In this document: piece after piece, positions 15,714 through 23,471 of the stretch
Position numbering within the stretch: position 1 is the stretch's first letter
Layout: each line of letters opens with the position of its first letter
From: CAZERD01 sp964515405
Lineage (GTDB): Bacteria; Campylobacterota_A; Desulfurellia; Desulfurellales; CAZERD01
Length of the DNA: 31,653 nucleotides
Direction: 5' to 3'
NCBI GenBank assembly: GCA_964515405.1
Contig: CAZERD010000014.1
Location: 1-31,653, forward strand
The notes under the pieces: generated by a model
Database searches by the model: none
The model's input: the letters and a program-made list of their open reading frames with translations, nothing else
What the model was told of the DNA's origin: nothing
Translations under genes and position numbers: made by a program

Positions 15714-16970
15714 TCACCTTATCTTTCTGTCAAGTCTCAGCACTCTAAACACTTTGTCAAAGTACTTCCACCCAAAGTCACTATTGAGGAAAGTGTCTTT
15801 TATCCATGAAACATTAAATCTAGTTTGTATCATCCAGCTAAACATACCGGCTTTTTCAATGTTGTGTACCAGTATAGCACCGAACAGCTTATTGTTTTTT
15901 ATAAGGAATTTTCTGTATTCGTCTTCTCTTTGTAACTGGAGTACCTCAAACTCTTCTGAGTCAATTACGCCCATGGAGATGAAACTCACGTTGCCTATGG
16001 TGATAGAGTTCAATGGAAATCCCCCTTCATATTTGCTTTTTATACCAATGGCGTTGAGCCCCGCTATGCTTCCTTGCTTTGCAGCTACAGGAATTATTGG
16101 TATTGGTCTCTTTCCTCCTATGACTATATCATATCCTTCTGCTACGTCCCCTGCTGCATAGATGTTGTCCACATTTGTTTTCATGTATTCGTCTACAACT
16201 ATTCCACGGTTTACCTCTACGCGCGAGTCTACAACTATATCCACGTTTGGTATAACACCTGTTGCAAAAATTATGCCGTCCGTTTTTATCTCTGTGCCGC
16301 TTGAAAGCATTACGGATTCTACCCTTTTGTTGCCGTGTAGTTCTTTTACTGAATCATTTAGAATAACTCTGACCCCCATGTTTCTGAGCTCTGTGTGGAT
16401 GAGTTCTGCGGCAGTGTCATCAAGTACAGGGAATAGTACTCTTCGGGTGAGCTCAACGAGGGTTACATTGACCCCGTGATGGGCAAGTTTTTCGGCGAGT
16501 TTTGTTCCTATTAGTCCACCACCAGCTATTACGCATTTTTTTAGATTGGGCAGGTCTTTCCTAAGTTTATCGGCTAGTTTTATGTTTGTTAGGGAGTGTA
16601 TGCCTTTCAGTTCAAGACCATCTACAGATGGTATAAAGGGTTTCCCTCCTGTTGTTATTATCAGGGTGTCGTAAGATAGTTCTCTTCCATTATCAAGTGT
16701 TATGGAGTTGTCATCTGGGTTTACCGAGATGACTTTTCTTCCCAGTATCTTTTTCACGTTCAATTTGTCGTAGAATTCTCCGCGTCTGTAATAAAACCTA
16801 TCCTCCGACCTGCTTACTTCTCCCACAACCAAATTGGGCAGAAGAGGGTGAGAATAGGCTTTGTATGATTCATCCGATATGAGTGTTATACCTGTGTTCT
16901 TGTCGTGTTTCCTTATGGATTCTATGGCATTTATGCCGGCCGTTGAGTTTCCAATTACAACTATTTCCAT
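15714..16970 (-). CDS. FAD/NAD(P)-dependent oxidoreductase of the glutamate synthase operon
   Basis: Pyridine-nucleotide-disulfide oxidoreductase fold, 418 residues. It shows an N-terminal FAD site IVVIGNSTAGINAIESI (with NSTAG instead of the usual GxGxxG), the internal NAD(P) site CVIAGGGLIGTKLAEKLAHHG with the following VTLVE, a GIIFATG-like ATG motif and DNIYAAGDVAEG near residue 275. It most resembles NADH:rubredoxin/nitrite-reductase-type reductases and carries no redox-active CxxxxC. Its position between the ferredoxin and the glutaminase subunit suggests it moves electrons from NAD(P)H to the ferredoxin and then to the glutamate synthase core (inference). Confidence 0.88.
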   Translation of the reverse strand: MEIVVIGNSTAGINAIESIRKHDKNTGITLISDESYKAYSHPLLPNLVVGEVSRSEDRFYYRRGEFYDKLNVKKILGRKVISVNPDDNSITLDNGRELSYDTLIITTGGKPFIPSVDGLELKGIHSLTNIKLADKLRKDLPNLKKCVIAGGGLIGTKLAEKLAHHGVNVTLVELTRRVLFPVLDDTAAELIHTELRNMGVRVILNDSVKELHGNKRVESVMLSSGTEIKTDGIIFATGVIPNVDIVVDSRVEVNRGIVVDEYMKTNVDNIYAAGDVAEGYDIVIGGKRPIPIIPVAAKQGSIAGLNAIGIKSKYEGGFPLNSITIGNVSFISMGVIDSEEFEVLQLQREDEYRKFLIKNNKLFGAILVHNIEKAGMFSWMIQTRFNVSWIKDTFLNSDFGWKYFDKVFRVLRLDRKIR

Positions 16971-16979
16971 GGCTTTCCC

Positions 16980-17417
16980 CTAGAGTTCCTCAAATGTAAG
17001 GGCGTTGTTGGGGCATGCTTCTACGCATGCTGGTATTTCCCTATCCGGACACAAATCGCATTTTATTGAAACCCTTCCCGTTTCTTTTTTTCCTCTTTTT
17101 ATTACACCGTATGGGCAGACCATTATGCACATCCAACACCCTACGCATGTATTTTCGTTAACTACTATATACCCTCTCTCGTCGACGTGCATTGATCCAT
17201 TTTGGCATGCATACACACATGGATGATCATCACAATGTCTACACATGACGGATAGGGAAAGTGGGTAGTTGAACTCCGCTGTGCAGCGAGGTAAGGGGGT
17301 TTCTTCAAGCTTGTATGCCTTTATAATATCTTTTGATTGGGAGTGTTCAACGACGCAGGCTACCTCGCATAGGTGACAGTAAACGCAGTAGTCTTCGTTT
17401 ATTTTTACCACTCTCAT
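16980..17417 (-). CDS. Four-cluster 4Fe-4S ferredoxin-type protein
   Basis: 145 residues with four cysteine groups: CVYCHLCEVAC, CRHCDDHPCVYAC, CVGCWMCIMVCPYG and CDLCPDREIPACVEACP. This is the pattern of DMSO-reductase/hydrogenase-type electron-transfer subunits (HycB/DmsB-like), expected to hold four cubane clusters. It lies between the FMN subunit (10 nt before, ribosome-binding site AAGGAG) and the FAD oxidoreductase (9 nt after) of the split glutamate synthase, so it most likely shuttles electrons within this enzyme complex. No Tat signal is seen, so it is cytoplasmic. Confidence 0.9.
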   Translation of the reverse strand: MRVVKINEDYCVYCHLCEVACVVEHSQSKDIIKAYKLEETPLPRCTAEFNYPLSLSVMCRHCDDHPCVYACQNGSMHVDERGYIVVNENTCVGCWMCIMVCPYGVIKRGKKETGRVSIKCDLCPDREIPACVEACPNNALTFEEL

Positions 17418-17427
17418 GCTATTCTCC

Positions 17428-18945
17428 TTATTCCCCTGCTGGTAGAACTCCCAGAAGTTCCGTTTCCTTTTCAGATAGGCCGACAGCCCTCAGCATTAGC
17501 CTATTGCCTCTTAAGGATTCTATAGAGTTGATACCCATTGCACCCATCGTTTCCTTTATTTCAAGGGCCCAAGTGTTGATGAGGTTTACCAGCCTTTCAG
17601 TGGCTATATCAGGATTTACTCTTTTGGAAAGATGTGGGTCCTGGGTGGTAATGCCCCAAGCGCAGCGCCCAGTGTGGCACTGCTGGCAGAGTGTGCAGCC
17701 TATGGCTACCAAAGCCGCTGTGCCTATGTATACTGCGTCTGCCCCCAGTGCGATAGCTTTTATCGCGTCCATTGAGCTTCTAATCCCGCCTGATGCTATT
17801 AGCGATACTTCTTGTCTTATTCCTTCGTTCCTTAATCTTTCGTCCACAACAGCCAAAGCTATTTCTATTGGTAATCCAACATGATCTCTAATCACCTGTG
17901 GTGATGCTCCTGTTCCACCTTTGAATCCATCTATGCATATGGCATCCGCTCCAGCCCTCGCTATTCCGCTTGCTATTGCAGCTATATTATGTACGGCTGC
18001 TACCTTTACTATTATTGGTTTTTCGTATTCTGTTGCCTCTTTAAGTGCGTATATAAGCTGTCTTAGGTCCTCTATGGAGTACACGTCGTGATGAGGAGCT
18101 GGACTTAAAGCATCTGAACCCTGGGGCATCATTCTCGTTTCAGATATCTTTTCCGTTACCTTTTCGCCCGGTAGGTGACCCCCTATGCCTGGTTTTGCGC
18201 CCTGTCCCATTTTTATTTCTATAGCACTTCCTATATCCAAATAATCCTTGTTTACTCCAAATCTACCACTTGCTACCTGTACAATAATGTGCCCCCTGAA
18301 TTTGTAGTGGTCTCTGTTTAGCCCTCCTTCACCTGAATTGTAGAACGTTCCCGTTTCAACACTTGCTCTGCCTAAGGCTTCCACTACGTTATAACTCAAA
18401 GCACCGTAACTCATGGCAGCAAACATTATAGGGACTTCAAGTTCCAGGTTAGGAAAGAGTTTGGATTTGAAATTCTTTTCCCTAATATTTATGCTGTTAG
18501 GCTTTTTCCCTATAAAGGTTTTAAGTTCCATGGGTTCTCTTAGGGGATCTATAGATGGGTTCGTTACCTGTGAAGCATTCAGAAGCAAGTGGTCCCAATA
18601 TATTAGGTATGGTCTGTCTGTTCCCATTGAAACGACAGGGGTCCCCCCAAAGGCAGCTCTCTTTTTTATGCCTCGGATATGGTGGTATTCCCAGTTTTCA
18701 TTAGGTCTGTATGGTGAGATTCGTGGTTCTATAGTTATTGCATCCGTGGGGCATATGGCAGCACACCTGTTACATCCAACACATTTTTGCTCCCAATTCC
18801 ACACCTTGTTTGTATCTTCATCAAAAAATGTAGCTTCAAAGGAACACTGTTCCACACATGCTCTGCACCTGATACACCTTTCATCATCCCTAATAACCCT
18901 GAAGTCGGGGGGTACGTACCTCTTGAAGTTCTTCATCCATTTCAT
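17428..18945 (-). CDS. Glutamate synthase FMN subunit with N-terminal ferredoxin domain (archaeal type, GltB2)
   Basis: Central synthase that joins ammonia to 2-oxoglutarate and reduces the imine to glutamate; 505 residues. An N-terminal 2x[4Fe-4S] domain (CIRCRACVEQC about residues 24-34; CVGCNRCAAICP about 56-67) precedes the FMN-binding TIM barrel. Clear landmarks are FAAMSYGALSYNVVEAL, GTFYNSGEGGLNRD, MGQGAKPGIGGHLPG, IIVKVAAVHNIAAIASG, CIDGFKGGTGASP, ASGGIRSSMDAIKAIALGAD and GCTLCQQCHTGRCAWGI (the cluster cysteines after the barrel). First gene of a five-gene operon with a consensus promoter 20-60 bp upstream. Confidence 0.95.
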   Translation of the reverse strand: MKWMKNFKRYVPPDFRVIRDDERCIRCRACVEQCSFEATFFDEDTNKVWNWEQKCVGCNRCAAICPTDAITIEPRISPYRPNENWEYHHIRGIKKRAAFGGTPVVSMGTDRPYLIYWDHLLLNASQVTNPSIDPLREPMELKTFIGKKPNSINIREKNFKSKLFPNLELEVPIMFAAMSYGALSYNVVEALGRASVETGTFYNSGEGGLNRDHYKFRGHIIVQVASGRFGVNKDYLDIGSAIEIKMGQGAKPGIGGHLPGEKVTEKISETRMMPQGSDALSPAPHHDVYSIEDLRQLIYALKEATEYEKPIIVKVAAVHNIAAIASGIARAGADAICIDGFKGGTGASPQVIRDHVGLPIEIALAVVDERLRNEGIRQEVSLIASGGIRSSMDAIKAIALGADAVYIGTAALVAIGCTLCQQCHTGRCAWGITTQDPHLSKRVNPDIATERLVNLINTWALEIKETMGAMGINSIESLRGNRLMLRAVGLSEKETELLGVLPAGE

Positions 18946-18974
18946 AGGAATGCCCCTTAAATTTAAGTTTCCCC

Positions 18975-19003
18975 ATTATAGAGGCAATTTGACTAGTTGT
19001 CAA
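18975..19003 (-). promoter_or_regulatory. Perfect sigma-70 promoter of the glutamate synthase operon
   Basis: Minus strand TTGACA (19003-18998), 17-bp spacer, TATAAT (18980-18975): a full consensus match in both hexamers with optimal spacing. Predicted start near 18968, about 22 nt before the ATG at 18945, with AAGGGG in the leader. A promoter this strong usually needs a repressor; see the palindrome over its -35 box. Confidence 0.8.
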
Positions 19004-19006
19004 ATT
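18986..19006. promoter_or_regulatory. Palindromic operator candidate over the -35 box
   Basis: AATTTGAC (18986-18993), 5-nt centre, GTCAAATT (18999-19006): perfect 8-bp arms. It covers the -35 hexamer and most of the spacer start of the glutamate synthase promoter, the right place for a dimeric repressor (for example nitrogen- or leucine-responsive). The divergent histidine kinase promoter starts 24 bp away and could be influenced too. Confidence 0.55.
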
Positions 19007-19029
19007 ATGGTTTATTCGTGTAACATTGG

Positions 19030-19057
19030 TTGACTTGATGGAGTTTTGGACTAAAAT
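19030..19057 (+). promoter_or_regulatory. Predicted promoter of the two-component system
   Basis: TTGACT (19030-19035), 16-bp spacer, TAAAAT (19052-19057). Predicted start near 19064, only about 6 nt before the histidine kinase ATG, which implies an almost leaderless mRNA. Confidence 0.5.
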
Positions 19058-19069
19058 GGAATCTAGCTT

Positions 19070-20344
19070 ATGATATTTAATATAGCTTTTCTTGTTTTTC
19101 TATCCATTTATATGGTTTATTGTGTAATTCTCTATTTAAACGGCGTTTCTGATAGGGAGTATGTGTATTTTGGTTCTTCCCTTGGTATTTATACGGTTTA
19201 CTTTCTTGTTGACAGTGGTTTGTACTTGCATCTCATAGGATGTCTACCCGATGCGCATGGAATTGCTGTGTTTTTAGGAACCTTGTTCCCTCCAAGCGTT
19301 ATGCTATTTTTGTTTTCAGTTTTTGGTAGAAGGTTGGATATTTTTGTTAAATTTATTATCTACTCATGGGTGTTGCTTGGTTTTGTCGGACTGTTTGAAC
19401 CCTATTTTGGTGTTTTTGCCGATGACATGTTTTGGATTGCCTGGTGTGGTGTTTCTCTTGTCTCGTCTTTTGTGGTGTTCAGGGAAACTTTGGTGGCCAA
19501 AAGTGAGGGTTTTTATGAGTCCACACCTGCTATGGTTGGGGTTGGCTGGCTTGTGATGGGGATGTTTTTTGTCGTTCTTGATGAGCTTGATATAGCTAGT
19601 GTATCATATTATATGAAGCACGTTGCTGTTGCTTTGTTTATGATTAGCATAGAGTACGGTTTGATAAAGAGGTATGCAAGGTATTGGAAAAATGTGAGAC
19701 ATCTCTCTGAGAGTATTTCAAGGGCAAGGGACGAGGAAAGGAGGAGGCTATCAAGGGATTTGCATGATGGTGTTGGTCAATTGCTCACGGGGATAAAGCT
19801 TAATCTTCAGATGATAAGGGAAGATGAAAGGGACAAAAAACGGATAGCATTGCTTGATAATGTGGTATCTCAAATGTCTCTTGCTATAGAGGACGTCAGG
19901 AATATAGCTATGGATTTAAGGCCCACATTTCTTGAGAAATTCAGTCTGAGCGAGGTGGTGCAGTGGTATATTGCACGGTACAGGAAACATGCTGGGATCA
20001 AAATATTTGTCAATGCAGATGACAATTTGGAGGCTGATCTGGATATTAAAGATAACATATACCGTATATGCCAGGAGGCCTTGAGCAATGTGTTTAAGCA
20101 TTCCAGAGCTAATTCGGTTCGTGTGTCTTTGAAAAGGGTTGGCGGATTTATTCGGCTTGAGATAGCTGATGATGGAATTGGTTTTGACCTTGAGAAGCTT
20201 AGAAAGAGTAGAAATAAAGAAAGGGGAATGGGTATTTACACTATGAAAGAGAGAGCTGAGCTTATGGGTGGTTTCTTTTCGGTAAAGAGCACCCCTGGGA
20301 AGGGGAGTACCATAGTTGTGAAGGTACCTTTGAAGAATGATTAG
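19070..20344 (+). CDS. Membrane sensor histidine kinase, NarX/DegS-type (HisKA_3)
   Basis: 424 residues. The first ~200 are very hydrophobic with about six or seven membrane helices (7TMR-like sensor), no large periplasmic domain. A short linker leads to the HisKA_3 dimerisation segment ARDEERRRLSRDLHDGVGQ with the phospho-accepting His in DLHDG (about 230), then a HATPase with ICQEALSNVFKHS (N box), IADDGIGFD (G1) and ERGMGIYTMKERAELMGG (G2). Signal unknown; a membrane-embedded stimulus is likely. The ATG has almost no leader and no ribosome-binding site. It overlaps the response regulator by 8 nt, so the two are translationally coupled. Confidence 0.93.
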   Translation: MIFNIAFLVFLSIYMVYCVILYLNGVSDREYVYFGSSLGIYTVYFLVDSGLYLHLIGCLPDAHGIAVFLGTLFPPSVMLFLFSVFGRRLDIFVKFIIYSWVLLGFVGLFEPYFGVFADDMFWIAWCGVSLVSSFVVFRETLVAKSEGFYESTPAMVGVGWLVMGMFFVVLDELDIASVSYYMKHVAVALFMISIEYGLIKRYARYWKNVRHLSESISRARDEERRRLSRDLHDGVGQLLTGIKLNLQMIREDERDKKRIALLDNVVSQMSLAIEDVRNIAMDLRPTFLEKFSLSEVVQWYIARYRKHAGIKIFVNADDNLEADLDIKDNIYRICQEALSNVFKHSRANSVRVSLKRVGGFIRLEIADDGIGFDLEKLRKSRNKERGMGIYTMKERAELMGGFFSVKSTPGKGSTIVVKVPLKND

Positions 20345-20948
20345 AGTGGTGCTTGCGGATGATCATGTCATATTGAGAGAGGGGCTGGTACAATTGCTTA
20401 AACAGAGGAACTTTGATGTTGTAGGTGAGGCAGATGATGGAGAGAAGGCTGTTGAGCTTATAAGGGAGAAAAAGCCTGACATTGCGCTCCTTGATCTTAC
20501 CATGCCTGGTTTAAGTGGAATAGGCATAGCAGAGATGCTCACCAGGGAGAAGAGTGAAACCCGTGTTATTATATTGACCATGTACAAGGAACGTTCTTAT
20601 GTTTCAAGGGCATTTGCTGCTGGTGTATGGGGGTATGTTCTTAAGGAGGATGCCTTTGGAGATCTTGAATACGCTATAAATGCCGTGATGTCTGGTAAGA
20701 AGTTTTTAAGTCCTTCCCTTGCGGATGTCTTTTCATCGTCTGATGTGTTCCAGCAGATGAAGTTGACAAAAAGGGAGGAGGAAATACTCAAACTTATAGC
20801 CATGGGTTTCACTAATAAGGAAATAGCGAAAAGGCTGTTTATCAGTGTTAAGACTGTTGAGACCCATAGAGCGAGGATAATGCAGAAGCTTGATCTTCAC
20901 AACACGGCCGATCTTGTCAGATATGCCAGTAGGGTAGGTCTTCTCTGA
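20337..20948 (+). CDS. NarL/FixJ-family response regulator
   Basis: 203 residues. The receiver domain has VVLADDHVILREGL (acidic pocket), the phospho-acceptor Asp in IALLDLTMPGLSG (about 53), VIILTMYKE (Thr switch) and GYVLKEDA (Lys). The C-terminal LuxR-type HTH is complete: LTKREEEILKLIAMGFTNKEIAKRLFISVKTVETHRARIMQKL. Partner of the HisKA_3 kinase by overlap. The TpsB/SapC genes begin 94 bp downstream on the same strand and are the obvious candidate targets (inference). Confidence 0.96.
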   Translation: MIRVVLADDHVILREGLVQLLKQRNFDVVGEADDGEKAVELIREKKPDIALLDLTMPGLSGIGIAEMLTREKSETRVIILTMYKERSYVSRAFAAGVWGYVLKEDAFGDLEYAINAVMSGKKFLSPSLADVFSSSDVFQQMKLTKREEEILKLIAMGFTNKEIAKRLFISVKTVETHRARIMQKLDLHNTADLVRYASRVGLL

Positions 20949-21042
20949 AACTGTGTAGGGTGTTTCCACTACGTGGATACATTGATGTTTGTATTGCTTT
21001 TGTGCTCGAAGTATGGATTACTGTGGGCAAGGGGAGTGAGAG

Positions 21043-22590
21043 ATGCGGGTTGTACAGAGGTCCATATTTTTTATTTTGTTGCTGGTGCTTATTGACTCCA
21101 ATTGTGCTATGGGATCAGAGGGGTTGTTTGTCAAGAGGTTTGAGATCGTGGGAAACACAGTTATTAAAACTGTTGTGTTGGAAAAACTGGTTAGACCCTA
21201 TGAAGGTAAGAGACTAACTCTTAAAGATCTCAAATTTGTAGCTTCTCTTATTACGAGGAAGTATATAGCCGAAGGATATGTAACCTCTATGGCTTATATT
21301 CCTCCTCAGAGAGTTAAAGACGGTCTCGTTAGGATAAGAGTTGTGGAAGGGAAGGTAGGTAGAATTGAAGTGATCGGCAATCACCCATACTATTCCTCCG
21401 GGTTCATAAAGGGCTACTTTGCTCCTCTTGTGGGTTTGGGTATATTTAATCATAACCTTTTAGAAAGGCAGCTTTTATTGCTGAATAGCCTTCCAGGGCT
21501 TGAAGCTAAGGCTACTTTGGTCAAGGGCAGAAAACGAGGAACCACTGATATTGTGATTAAGACCATGAGTAAACCCTTGGTCTCTGCTACTGTTGGATAC
21601 AACAACTTTGGTTCGGAATACACGAGCCGGGATAATTTCAGCGCTGATTTGGGAGTGGGGAATATAGGTGTTACCGGAGCCACGCTTTCCCTCGGTGGGA
21701 CGATTGGGGATAATTACAGTGAGTTTCATTCGGGTAGGTTTAGGTATAGGGTACCTGTAGGAGTGAGTGGTCTTGAGGTTGGAGTGTATTTAGCTACAGG
21801 TGATTATAATGTTGGCAGGGAGCTTGCTATTCTGAATATAAAGGGTGAGTCTACTTCTTATGGTGCATTCCTGAGATACCCGTTTGTGAGAATGCTTAAT
21901 GTCTCTGTGTATGGTACGCTTGGAGTTGGGGGTATATTTGCTAAACAGTTGATGCTGGGTGAGGTAACGAGTGAGGATAGAATAAGGACAGCTGATATTG
22001 GTGTGTCTTGTGTTTTTAATACTGCCCTTAGCAAGAATTCTGTGAGCTTTCAGGTAACCCAAGGATTGGGTAAAAGACTTGGTGGAATGCCTAATAACGA
22101 TGTGCATGCGAGTAGGGTTGGTGTTGCCAGTGATTTCACAAAGTTTAACTTGAGTTTTGCGAGAATGCAGAGATTGCTTCCTTTTCTGTTTTTGTTCGTG
22201 AGGGTGAATGCTCAGTATTCTCACAGGACGCTTATATCCGCCGAAGAATTTTATATAGGTGGAGCAACCTCTGTCAGAGGGTATACTGCTTCGGAATATG
22301 GAGGCGATAGCGGTTATACTGCCTCAGTTGAGTTCAGGGTTGCCCCTTTGAGAGACAGGAATCTCGTTCAGTTCGCTGTATTTGCAGATAACGGTGGGGT
22401 GTTTATAAATCGTCCCATGGTAGGACAAAAGAAGAGTCATGTTTTGACAGGGGTTGGTTTTGGTGTTAGGCTTGGCTTACTTCATGAGTTAAATGTGCGT
22501 GCGGATGTTGGTTTCCCGGTCAAGCCTGCTGTGAATGCGGATGGAAAGGGTATGGCGTTTTATTTCCAGGCGGTAAAAACATTTAGGTAG
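21043..22590 (+). CDS. TpsB-type outer-membrane transporter (ShlB/FhaC/HecB family)
   Basis: 515 residues with a signal peptide (MRVVQRSIFFILLLVLIDSN, cleavage near CAMGSEG). Two POTRA-like domains follow: FEIVGNTVIKTVVLEKLVRP... with IAEGYVTSMAYIPPQ and VRIRVVEGKVGRIEVIGN (about 28-115), then LNSLPGLEAKATLVKG (about 150-165). The rest is a glycine/aromatic-rich 16-strand barrel with the family motif SVRGYTASEYGGDSGY (about 408-423), the lid-lock VRGY of Omp85/TpsB proteins. It ends in an aromatic-containing strand (AFYFQAVKTFR). TpsB exports a TpsA protein or, in some branches, other substrates. No TpsA with a haemagglutination domain is in the window. The ATG follows GGGGAG. The SapC gene starts 7 nt later. 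Confidence 0.93.
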   Translation: MRVVQRSIFFILLLVLIDSNCAMGSEGLFVKRFEIVGNTVIKTVVLEKLVRPYEGKRLTLKDLKFVASLITRKYIAEGYVTSMAYIPPQRVKDGLVRIRVVEGKVGRIEVIGNHPYYSSGFIKGYFAPLVGLGIFNHNLLERQLLLLNSLPGLEAKATLVKGRKRGTTDIVIKTMSKPLVSATVGYNNFGSEYTSRDNFSADLGVGNIGVTGATLSLGGTIGDNYSEFHSGRFRYRVPVGVSGLEVGVYLATGDYNVGRELAILNIKGESTSYGAFLRYPFVRMLNVSVYGTLGVGGIFAKQLMLGEVTSEDRIRTADIGVSCVFNTALSKNSVSFQVTQGLGKRLGGMPNNDVHASRVGVASDFTKFNLSFARMQRLLPFLFLFVRVNAQYSHRTLISAEEFYIGGATSVRGYTASEYGGDSGYTASVEFRVAPLRDRNLVQFAVFADNGGVFINRPMVGQKKSHVLTGVGFGVRLGLLHELNVRADVGFPVKPAVNADGKGMAFYFQAVKTFR

Positions 22591-22597
22591 GTGGTTT

Positions 22598-23332
22598 ATG
22601 AGTGAGGGGAAAAGTGGTTTGTATAGGGATTTAGTGGTTTTGAATTCCGAGGTTCACAGGGAATTAAAAATTTCTTCTGTGAAGAATTATAGATTCGCTG
22701 CTGAGATTGACTCGTGTGTGCTGCTGATAGATGAATTTTTTGAGGCTGCGAGGTGTTATCCGATAGTTTTTTCAAGGACTGGCAGAGAAGGTGTGATGCC
22801 AATGGTGATACTTGGATTTAATGGAAATGCTTTTGTTGATAGTGACGGGAACTGGAGAGAAGGATATTATATACCGGCCTATATAAGAAGGTATCCCTAT
22901 ATACTGGCTGAGACTGATAGTTCGGAGGACAAAAGATTGTTTGTTGCCGTGGATAGGTCTTATGAGGGTTATGGGACAGAGGATGGGGATAGGTTGTTTG
23001 GGGACGATGGCAGTGCAACGGAGGTGTTGGGTAGTATGATTGAGTTTCTTAAGCTCTACAATGCAGGGTTCGAAGCTACGAGGCGGTTCGTAGAAAGGAT
23101 TGAAGAGTTGGATCTTCTCACAGGGATTGATGCTAACATAAAACTACCAGATGGTAAGACATATATAATTAAGAATCTTATGGCTGTGGATGAGGAGAAG
23201 ATGCTTGGTCTTGATGATGAGTCTCTTTTTTCTCTTACAAAGAGCAAGAGTGGTGGAAGGGGATATATAGCTTGGATATATGCTCACATAATTTCGCTTA
23301 ATAATTTCGTAAGGGTTACCACTAAGGATTGA
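22598..23332 (+). CDS. SapC-family protein
   Basis: 244 residues, cytoplasmic (no signal peptide). It carries the SapC hallmarks: early YRDLVVLNSEVHRELKI, then FEAARCYPIVFSR, LGFNGNAFVDSDGNW and YYIPAYIRRYPYIL (about residue 89), and a C-terminal DDESLFSLTKS. The family is named after the S-layer locus gene of Campylobacter but its biochemical role is not established. Immediate linkage to TpsB (7 nt, same strand) is consistent with a role in secretion or surface-protein handling. No type I exporter genes are present. No promoter lies between the two genes, so they are co-transcribed. Confidence 0.9.
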   Translation: MSEGKSGLYRDLVVLNSEVHRELKISSVKNYRFAAEIDSCVLLIDEFFEAARCYPIVFSRTGREGVMPMVILGFNGNAFVDSDGNWREGYYIPAYIRRYPYILAETDSSEDKRLFVAVDRSYEGYGTEDGDRLFGDDGSATEVLGSMIEFLKLYNAGFEATRRFVERIEELDLLTGIDANIKLPDGKTYIIKNLMAVDEEKMLGLDDESLFSLTKSKSGGRGYIAWIYAHIISLNNFVRVTTKD

Positions 23333-23375
23333 TTAGCGGCGTTTTCGGTTTTTCCTCTCCTTGGAATTTTAAAGC

Positions 23376-23403
23376 TTGATTTGCAGTTTTTTTGTGATAG
23401 AAT
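23376..23403 (+). promoter_or_regulatory. Predicted promoter of the ilv-psd-pss-leu operon
   Basis: TTGATT (23376-23381), 16-bp spacer, TAGAAT (23398-23403). The predicted leader of about 60 nt contains GTTTTC/GAAAAC (around 23428-23450), a small hairpin, then AGGAGG before ilvB. The gap is too short for a leucine/valine leader-peptide attenuator and no run of Leu, Val or Ile codons is seen. Confidence 0.5.
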
Positions 23404-23471
23404 TACCCACAATTTTCTTGGAAGGGTTTTCGTAAAAATCGTGAAAACATACTGTATTTTCAGGAGGTATG

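Noticed and set aside
20949..21042. CCAC-TAC-GTGG palindrome upstream of tpsB as terminator or operator
   Set aside because: Stem of only 4 bp with no T-run; a weak TTGTAT-N17-TATGGA promoter is possible here, but neither is strong enough to list.
23410..23468. Leucine/valine leader-peptide attenuator before ilvB
   Set aside because: The leader is only about 60 nt, contains no run of branched-chain codons and no terminator hairpin with a T-tract.
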